Of a stretch of DNA of 64,000 nucleotides, positions 57,938 through 64,000 are shown one piece after another. Source of the stretch: Trichostrongylus colubriformis (Eukaryota; Nematoda; Chromadorea; Rhabditida; Trichostrongylidae). The notes below the pieces were generated by a model. It saw only the letters and a list, made by a program, of their open reading frames with translations. It had not been told where the DNA came from and ran no database searches. The DNA lies in contig OZ022259.1 of assembly GCA_963978905.1 (NCBI GenBank), forward strand, positions 18,946,068 through 19,010,067. The letters run 5' to 3'. The position numbers and the translations under genes were made by a program. Numbering within the stretch: the first letter of the stretch is position 1; the number at the start of each line of letters is the position of its first letter.

Positions 57938-59437
57938 GGGTAGCCGTAGGTGATGTAGCACGCGAAAAGGGAGCGGATGATACGCCGTGAAACAACCAAG
58001 CAACAGCAGAAGACCCAACCTTGGAAAGGGCTCAAAGAAGGCCACAACCATGAAAAAAGTGACGGACTTACGTGAAGCGGCTCTCCGCTGCCAGACGACG
58101 AGAGTGTGTGGTGTTCCGTAATATGGTCCAGCAACTGCTCCTGATCGCGGAGGGTCCAAAGTTCCTGCAGTTGACCGTCGGATACCAACTCGCTGAAATT
58201 GGTCAAAATTAAATTATGGAAAATAGTCAGGTTAGGGGATAGGGACAATGATCCTAGCGAAGAGTAAGAGGGGATGCGCTCCACACTGTCCAGGGGAATG
58301 GGAGTCAGCCGTCCCGAACTTGGATAGAAACGAATCAGAGAAGAGTTGGCTGACAGTACGAAAGAGGTTTGGTTGGAGCAATCTCGGCGGGCTTGGATTT
58401 CCCCACGACCACCCCGGTAGAGGGGTTGAGATATGCTTGCCATCGAGAGCCACTTGGGAGCGAGATCTGGACCCGGGGAAACTCGAAGCATGACCCATTG
58501 AAGGGCAAGAGGTTGAGTGCGTTTGTTGGAAGAGGGAAGCAGCGCTGCACCTGAACTAACCCACTCCCCAGGTGTGTGGCAGCAATATCCCTGCGGCTAA
58601 TCAAGCTGCGCATGGCGAGGGTGGGATCAGTGCGCAAAGCGGCGTGGAGGGCTATTGCCAAGACGTTAGTCCGTTCACAGAGGGCCTGAAGCGCGTGACG
58701 AAAGAGCGCGGATACGGTATCCTGTACCGTGCCCTCAACTGCCAAGAGTTGCGCAGAGAGCTGGTTGGTAGTAACCAGACCTACGTCTGCGGAACGGGGT
58801 GCGCGCCTCATCACCGTAATCGCGTAGCCCTGGTCGGTCACGATGAGTTGCTTGCGACAGTCGAGAACTGACGGATTATGGTCGGACCAGGAGAGGGCAA
58901 ACTCCTCAGATTCACTGATCCAAACGTTACCCAGAAGCAAACCCTTCATTTTGGAAACGAAAACAAAAGGCATTGTTCTTCTGCGTCCGGCGTCCACATC
59001 ACCACAGATCCGTCCGCTAGAGTACAGGAGCCGTCCTTATATGTGCAGGAATGCATGTTTCCTACCGCGGATTCGGGAGCGTCATTGCCATGTCGGGCAT
59101 GAACAACAGTGTCAATCAAGTAGCAATTAAAGACCTCAATTGTATGATCGGTGCAGCATCCAAAGGGTGCCGAGAGAAACTTAACTGAGAGTTCATTAGT
59201 AGTACGCCAGAGACTACCGTGCTGAGACAATTCGCCATGGGCGCACCTTTTGTGGTGAGCCATTAGGGTGCATTCTTCTAGGGAGACAGGCAAATAAACT
59301 TCAGAATGCTTCTCGGAGCGGGCGCCGAAAAAGTTCACAGTGTAAAGCACAGAGTGACGGACGATCTTGCAAAATGAGGCAGGAGAAGAATACCTTTTGG
59401 TGTTTGGTCGAAAAACCTGTACATATAGAGACTGAAT

Positions 59438-59465
59438 ATTTCTCATGTTGACTGGCAGCAGCCAG
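59438..59465 (-). repeat. LTR-element hairpin, gag-envelope junction
   Basis: Sense strand: CTGGC TGCT GCCAG, four bases, CATGAG then AAATAT. The stem differs at most positions from the others but still pairs fully. Confidence 0.75.
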
Positions 59466-60723
59466 GAGCAATTATAAGACTGCGGAACGAAAAAGAGGTT
59501 CGTCGGGTTCTCCGACGGACACAGCAAGGCATCGGCAAATGCCGAGGACCCGAGGAAGCACGATGCATAGTACAGATGAGAAGGAGACTGCGCGCCTCAG
59601 GGACCCCGGTGCGAGGGGAGAACGAGTCCTTGTCAAAGGCTGACCCCGCCAGCTCGTCATTCCTTTTGAGGAGAGCGGCCACCCTGGCCTTAGAATGATC
59701 GAGCTGGACTTTGGCTTCGTCCACGGTCAAGGAGAGCTCTTCAATTCGACGCTGGGCTGCTAAAAGAGCTGGATCGCCGGAACGAGTGGAAGAAGGGGCG
59801 CAAGTCATCATCTGAGCATTTCCGCGTCGCGGAAGTTCTGCTCGGCCTAAAGATTGAGAGCGGAATGGGGTACCTGCATTCCTACGGTTCCTGTCGCGAG
59901 GAGGAGTAGGGCAGGAACTGGCGAAGTGGCCTTCTCCACCGCAGTTTAAGCAGGTGAACGGCTGCTCGGAAACGTTTTGCCGAGGGCGATTGTTGGGCTG
60001 GAATTGACGTCTAGGTGCTCCATAATTCCTTGAAAAATTACCTGACCTTGGCGTGGGCCTGGAAAATGCCTGATTGCGTCCGGCTCTGTGGTCAAGAGCC
60101 TTTACGGTCACCTCAGGCTGAGGCTTATAGCGGGCAAAACGGTCAGCCTCGTCCTCTCGCTCGATGTCTTCCTGAATCTGGGCCTTCGAAAGTGCCTGCT
60201 CGAGGGAGGTCGGGCAATGGATCTTAACAACCTTCCTAATACTCTTACGGAGACGGGTGACAAATTCCGCAAGGACCCGATCGGCCTGAACTTGTGGGGG
60301 CTGCCCTGCCAAAGCGGTTCTTACCAGGGAGCGAATCCTGTGAGCAAAGGCAGCGCACGATTCGCCTGGTTCTTGTCTACAAACGGCCAGATTCTCGCGG
60401 GCCATCAGCTTCTGCTGGGGTCCTTCGAAGGAATCGTGCAGGTGGGCAACCAACGCGGGGAAATCTTTGCGCTCCTCTTCGCTGAGCTCCTCTACCTTAT
60501 CCCTTGCTGCCCCATCTAAGTGAGCGACGAGGAAGCACGCCTTCTGTTCGGGCGACAATGGGGTAGAACGGGTTCTAAGGAGATCCTCAAAACGACGCAG
60601 CCAAATGGAAAAATCCACTCCATCGGCCTCTCCCCCAGAAAACGGGACGAGTTTGGGCACCGAAATGTCCTGGCCCAGGGAAGCCACTACCGGGAGAGAG
60701 TCCAAGCGGCTGCCTACCACCAA
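59443..60723 (-). CDS. Gag, main part (capsid and nucleocapsid)
   Basis: 426 residues from a non-ATG (TTG) opening at 60723, so the true start is upstream. Gag coats the element RNA. The retrotransposon-gag domain spans about residues 25-180 (FSGGEADGVDFSIWLRRFED, then RVLAEFVTRL). An Arg/Asn/Gln-rich linker leads to one CCHC knuckle, CLNCGGEGHFASSC, at about 255-268, then a coiled-coil-like segment (RRIEELSLTVDEAKVQLDHS). The last 60 residues overlap the start of the envelope-like frame. The N-terminal piece is in another frame just upstream. Confidence 0.85.
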   Translation of the reverse strand: MVVGSRLDSLPVVASLGQDISVPKLVPFSGGEADGVDFSIWLRRFEDLLRTRSTPLSPEQKACFLVAHLDGAARDKVEELSEEERKDFPALVAHLHDSFEGPQQKLMARENLAVCRQEPGESCAAFAHRIRSLVRTALAGQPPQVQADRVLAEFVTRLRKSIRKVVKIHCPTSLEQALSKAQIQEDIEREDEADRFARYKPQPEVTVKALDHRAGRNQAFSRPTPRSGNFSRNYGAPRRQFQPNNRPRQNVSEQPFTCLNCGGEGHFASSCPTPPRDRNRRNAGTPFRSQSLGRAELPRRGNAQMMTCAPSSTRSGDPALLAAQRRIEELSLTVDEAKVQLDHSKARVAALLKRNDELAGSAFDKDSFSPRTGVPEARSLLLICTMHRASSGPRHLPMPCCVRRRTRRTSFSFRSLIIAPGCCQST

Positions 60724-60734
60724 GAAGGAATGGT

Positions 60735-61088
60735 TTAATTTTTAGTGAGGGAGCTATTACCTTCGTTGATCTTTTGTACGAGAGCTGAAGTCTGCGAACG
60801 AGCATCGTTCCAGACCATAGAAATAGCCAGAGAAGTGGCATCGCGGAGCTCCTTACCATCCCTTCCATGGAGGATCGCGGAATCATCAACCTGAGACAGC
60901 GATTGATCTAATAGTGTTGTAAGGGTACCATCAGGTATATTCTCTTGTAGAAGGGCATCAGCCCCCGGCGGCGATGCGTTGCGACTTGAATTCTCTTGGG
61001 TAGGAGCATCAGCTCCAGAAAGAAGACTTGGAGGGGAGCTGTCGGCGGATGAGGCCGACTGCGCCGAGCTGCGAGTTTGAACAGGCAT
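60735..61088 (-). CDS. Gag N-terminal piece
   Basis: 117 residues from ATG at 61088 (MPVQTRSSAQSA), Ser-rich, with GADAPTQEN and GADALLQEN repeats from the hairpins, then a helical segment (SQTSALVQKINEG). It stops at 60735, and the main Gag frame is -1 relative to it, with an A5 run at the junction. Either an indel in this copy or a frameshift joins the two. Confidence 0.65.
   Translation of the reverse strand: MPVQTRSSAQSASSADSSPPSLLSGADAPTQENSSRNASPPGADALLQENIPDGTLTTLLDQSLSQVDDSAILHGRDGKELRDATSLAISMVWNDARSQTSALVQKINEGNSSLTKN
60911..61016 (-). repeat. three LTR-element hairpins in the Gag N-terminal region
   Basis: Sense order: 61016-60990 (GGAGC TGAT GCTCC), 60964-60939 (GGGC TGAT GCCC) and 60937-60911 (TACC TGAT GGTA, degenerate tail CAACAC). 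The last two are almost touching. Confidence 0.8.
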
Positions 61089-61714
61089 GTTTGAAGATCA
61101 GGAAGCGTAAACGGAAGCGGTATATATATTGTTCGCGGTGATCGACGGAAGTGGGCGGAGCTAATACCGTACCCAAACAATGCGGGGGATAGCTATGCGA
61201 TGCAGTTGATAGGGCATGAGATCTATCAGACAAGGCTGAGTGGGCGAGGCGAGAAAAAAAATGATCTGGGAAAAAGCTTCGCAAGAATGTCGAGCTTGCA
61301 ACCGTATCCTGGGAACGGCGCGATTCGCCGATTTATCAGACTGATAAGTGCTGATTCTGCTCGCAAACCACTACGGGGTAAATTTCTGCAGCAGAAAAGG
61401 ATGGTCGATTTCTCGACACGAAGGAGAAATTGCACCTGACTCTTGGAAAACGGCAACAGCCGAGAAAGAATAGCATACTACAGTTACTACTTCAAATCAC
61501 AACTGGGCGCGAGAAAACCTTCCGATACGGAATTTTACCGTACTACGACTTGACCTCATGCTTCCATGGACCGGTCCTCATACAGCCTTCAGCGATGCCT
61601 GAACTGCGCTTCAAAATTTGCACTTGTGACTCAGAGCGCCCTTAACTCGTTGAACCTTACGTTGGAGCCCTCCTGGCTCTGTTCCTTCGCGCGGAATACT
61701 TCTGAACGTTCAAT

Positions 61715-61740
61715 ATTCTCTTGTTCAAGACCAATAGGTC
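61715..61740 (-). repeat. LTR-element hairpin, leader copy 2
   Basis: Sense strand: GACC TATT GGTC, then CAAGAGAATATT at the usual spacing. Confidence 0.75.
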
Positions 61741-62096
61741 CCCAGGGAAAATTCAAACCAGGTACAAAATCCAAACAGTACCGTACGCTCTTTGTCTTGC
61801 CATACTGCTCAACCGATGTGCGAACTCTTTTGTTAGCACTTGTTACCGTAAGTTGCGCGGGTCCAATGTGCCAGATGGTAGCACGCTGGTGAAAAAGACG
61901 CATGGAAAAGCTGCGAAGAAAGGACTTTGTCTCTTCTTCGAGCATACCAAATTTTAATCGCGATAGTTGAACAGCATGGGAACACAAACAGTCTAGCTAG
62001 AAATGGTGGAGAGGGAGAAACTCACCGACTGCAACCTCGAGGGATGAAACGGGAGAACCGAAGCTGCCAAAAACAAAAGAGCTGGCCAGTCTCTAT

Positions 62097-62123
62097 ATGC
62101 TCTTGGTGAGGCTCAGCAGAGCC
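62097..62123 (-). repeat. LTR-element hairpin, leader copy 1
   Basis: Sense strand: GGCTC TGCT GAGCC, four bases, CAAGAGCAT. About 50 bases from the 5' LTR; it does not encode the repeat peptide. Confidence 0.8.
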
Positions 62124-62159
62124 GATAAAACAAACGTACCTGTTCACCGGAGCGTCTCA

Positions 62160-62172
62160 CTCGCTGCTACCA
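62160..62172 (-). promoter_or_regulatory. candidate primer-binding site
   Basis: TGGTAGCAGCGAG directly follows the 5' LTR on the sense strand; TGG would pair with the CCA end of a tRNA. The tRNA was not identified. Confidence 0.55.
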
Positions 62173-62512
62173 GTCATGTTCGTGGCTTAGCTCCCCTATG
62201 AAGCTACAGACAAACGACCGAGATTAACATAGATTTATTACAGATTGAATATCAGAGATGGCGCAATAGTAGATCGTAGGTCTTCGGAGATCCCTGGAGG
62301 TCGTGTCTGGTGACGGGAAGGCGCTGGGACCATGAGGCGACGTCTGGCGAACAGGCAGGATCGGGTCGACGAGGTGGTAGTCGGTGGCGGCCGCGTTCTC
62401 TCTCCTCGGACCAGCGGGACGACGACCTTAAATACTGCCGCATTACTAACGCAACCTCGAGGAATTTGGGTGACTCAGCACTCATGGGAATCTACCCCCG
62501 CGAGTGCTGACA
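62172..62512 (-). repeat. 5' LTR
   Basis: 341 bp, almost identical to 49247-49594. TATA-like TATTTAA at 62428-62434, AATAAA at 62234-62239. Confidence 0.95.
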
Positions 62513-62717
62513 GTATTAAACTACAATAATATCATTAAAACTAACTTACCTTTTCAGAAAGATGCTTCTTCAGCCGAAAATATCAGAAAATATAGAAAAA
62601 CAGATGCGAAATCAGCTGATTATCCACCTGCGGACAAGTTGTACAGGCACGCGGTCGCAGCCGCGCGCGCAACGAACTGCATGTGATCCGCCTACCCTAT
62701 CTTCGTGATGAGGACTG
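62513..62717 (-). repeat. outer piece of the long-TIR transposon's right arm
   Basis: Begins with the duplicated GTAT and continues as the reverse complement of 44496-44700 (GCGAAATCAGCTGATTATCC, GCAGCCGCGCGCGCAACGAA). Confidence 0.92.
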
Positions 62718-62719
62718 TA

Positions 62720-63599
62720 ATTACTTGCTATCACGTTCATTAGAGTTCTCGATCCATCTTACACTGGTAAAAATTCACTTGTGCTAAAGCTTTGCTATCA
62801 TCTCGAAAATCATGAGGGGGTAAGTGGCCACACTGTCTTGCACCATTTGAAACATTTATCAGTTGTTATCGGTTTGCTAATCCACCGTCAGTGTCCAAGT
62901 ATCACCCAAAACAGACATGATGATACACGACTCCTTCCACCGGTTGTGCACCTTCATGCCAAGATTTCGTATCGCGGGGTATTGCAAGCGAAGCAATGCG
63001 TACAAGCTAAAGGCGCCGTGTTGTTAGGTCTCACAGTGATTACAAATCTTATGTGAATGGCGTCTTAAGCATTACCTTGTAACTGCTCTGGGACCCAGCT
63101 TTTGCGGCGCGTAGCTCGGACATATCGCGTCGCAGGCCGCTCGTCGTGGTGCGAAATCCTGACATAAGGTACACATTCCCTTGCACCTATGATCGGTATT
63201 GTCTTCTATCATCAGTTGAGTCAATCACTATTTGTGTTCTCGTACTAACCCCTACATTTATCGAAAATGTTAGTGGTGCACTGCAACCCAAAAAATCCGA
63301 CTGACATCTGTTTTTCGGTGCTGTTAATCGGGATTTATCGGTTTTGATCATTCACCGCCGATGTCATTGTCCCACGTTTCATATATTCTACGAGTGTGAA
63401 CGCTCTAGGATCGACGCTAGAAGGACTTGAGTTCAATGGCATTAATTACTTAACGGTTCTTCTCAGTCTTTCTCAACTCATGATTTCCAATCATCCATCA
63501 CCAATGACTTTACCGGTGCTACCAATCATAACTCCTGTGAGTGTCAATGCTCTAGAGTCATAGCAAAGTGTACGACGACTATAATGACATCTACTATTT
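62720..63599. other. no gene recognised
   Basis: Nothing supported; a plus frame at 62781-63056 has no known domain. Confidence 0.4.
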
Positions 63600-63926
63600 A
63601 ACGGCTCCTATTAGCCTCTATCAGCTCTTATAACTTCCGCTCCTGTGCGAGCAATGTTCGCTTCCCATTTTACGCCACATCCTATGCTGCTCATGATCAT
63701 GATTGTCAATGCCCATGGATCGCAAAGAAAACTCTACCACCTCTACCGTCCGTTTTTCCTTACCCCTTTACAAGTAGTTCTCACCTTCAATCCCCTACCA
63801 TTAGTAGTCCCGCTTCACTTGCCATATCATTTGTGAAATTGGTCTCCATTCATCTGTGCTGTGAGCGAGCTATGAATTTCATGACAGACACATACGTATA
63901 GACTACTTTACATACATATATAGTAA
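63600..63926. repeat. decayed member of the foldback family
   Basis: TTAGCCTCTATCAGCTCTTA with TAACTTCCGCTCC, CATATCATTTGTGAAATT, CGAGCTATGAATTTCATGAC and a terminal ATATATAGT (63917-63925) follow the order of the 11405-13114 units and end. Confidence 0.6.
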
Positions 63927-64000
63927 AATCTTAGCGGTTAATACTCTGTCGCATAAACGGACTTTGCTCACCTGCTGGCACCAAGCATTCAAATATGATG

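Larger units (their letters stand above)
57790..59600 (-). pseudogene. envelope-like membrane glycoprotein, broken, between gag and protease
   Basis: Sense order: frame 59527-58946, then 58997-58335, then 58491 downward, so at least two frameshifts (near 58950 in an A-rich run, and near 58390). The cysteine pattern, a CSW-type start, a GSLW/TNELS stretch, SCTYKDGSC followed by a MWTP block and a late Cys cluster, resembles class III (chuvirus/gB-like) glycoproteins found in some retroelements. Residues near 59540-59600 in another frame look like a signal peptide, and hydrophobic stretches near 57990-58060 could be the membrane anchor. A strong GTAAGT donor lies near 58065. The position before protease is abnormal. 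Family assignment is by pattern only. Confidence 0.5.
61089..62171 (-). other. LTR-element 5' leader
   Basis: About 1.1 kb between the 5' LTR and Gag. A minus frame at 61631-61987 carries a hairpin-encoded GPIGLEQEN but no known domain. It likely holds packaging signals; two hairpins are at 61715-61740 and 62097-62123. Confidence 0.5.
49247..62512 (-). mobile_element. Ty3-type LTR retrotransposon with helicase and envelope-like genes
   Basis: It is 13,266 bp long, on the minus strand. The LTRs differ by about two substitutions and one 7-bp indel, so the insertion is young. GTAT is duplicated at 49243-49246 and 62513-62516, and the empty site is present in the opposite transposon arm near 44693-44703. 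Order 5' to 3': LTR, leader, gag, envelope-like segment, protease, RT, RNase H, integrase, helicase, polypurine tract, LTR. Protease before RT and integrase last in pol, plus a GPY/F-like integrase tail, place it in Ty3/gypsy. Pol carries a stop and the envelope region frameshifts, so this copy cannot make every product, while gag (main part) and helicase frames are open. Confidence 0.93.
44494..62719. mobile_element. long-inverted-repeat DNA transposon, about 4.9 kb without its LTR insertion
   Basis: The left end TACAGTCCTTATCACGAAGA (44494 on) is mirrored at 62700-62719. TA at the outer edges suggests Tc1/mariner-type target duplication. The left arm is 44496-46129. The right arm is 47784-49246 plus 62517-62717, interrupted by the LTR retrotransposon. 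Arms of about 1.63 kb are nearly identical. They include degenerate internal repeats of about 170 bp around a GACACTGTTTTGAAGAT motif. The centre (46130-47783) holds a transposase fragment and tandem tRNA-like units. Confidence 0.85.

Noticed and set aside
57790..59600. Phlebovirus-type (class II) envelope as in BEL/Pao elements of worms
   Set aside because: The Cys spacing and MWTP-type block looked closer to class III glycoproteins, but with no profile search I left the class open.
60735..60760. Programmed -1 frameshift between the Gag pieces
   Set aside because: No canonical slippery heptamer in the upstream frame; kept only as a low-interest observation.

Overview
The window reads as repeat-rich nuclear DNA of a nematode, probably a parasitic strongylid-type roundworm. 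The clues are short introns with TTTCAG acceptors and GTAAGT/GTGAGT donors, an acid ceramidase gene of animal type, CR1-like LINE, mariner/Tc1 and Ty3-type elements, and no prokaryotic operon structure. Only two host genes can be built with confidence, both on the minus strand. One (3421-4992) encodes a secreted Thr/Pro-rich repeat protein in three exons. The other (29211-41922) is a complete 11-exon acid ceramidase (ASAH family) of 395 residues, with the catalytic Cys at residue 143; its large introns are packed with transposons.

Layout. 1-780: 3' end of a LINE. 780-3420: dispersed repeats and no gene. 3421-5081: secreted-protein gene and its TATA box. 5.5-5.9 kb: mariner relic. 8.59-9.45 kb: a giant TGTATG/TG microsatellite. 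9.45-13.1 kb: a foldback composite of tandem units, Tc1/mariner relics and a TTAA-flanked palindrome. 15.6-19 kb: a degenerate tandem array. 19.2-26.1 kb: an LRR fragment, then an intron-containing CACTA/tnp2-like transposase region with a second ORF. 27.4-28.1 kb: tandem repeats. 29.2-41.9 kb: acid ceramidase, with two TAA-flanked elements, a mariner, a TTAA-flanked MITE, a foldback element and smaller MITEs in its introns. 44.5-62.7 kb: a DNA transposon with inverted arms of about 1.6 kb, split near one end by a 13.3 kb LTR retrotransposon. 62.7-64 kb: unassigned sequence plus a relic of the foldback family.

The most unusual object is the LTR retrotransposon (49247-62512, minus strand). Its LTRs are nearly identical and it has a 4-bp target duplication, a polypurine tract and a candidate primer site, so the insertion looks recent. 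Its order, 5' to 3', is LTR, gag, a broken envelope-like glycoprotein, retropepsin, RT, RNase H, integrase, an intact 1158-residue UPF1-like SF1 helicase, LTR. A helicase in the usual env position and an env-like segment between gag and protease are both outside the standard Ty3 plan. The sense strand also carries at least 13 copies of one small hairpin (about 5-bp stem of changing sequence, UGNU-type loop, four bases, then CAAGAG). They lie in the leader and at junctions between coding modules, often with compensated stems and in different reading frames. The hairpin family and the helicase together are the best candidate here for an undescribed system.
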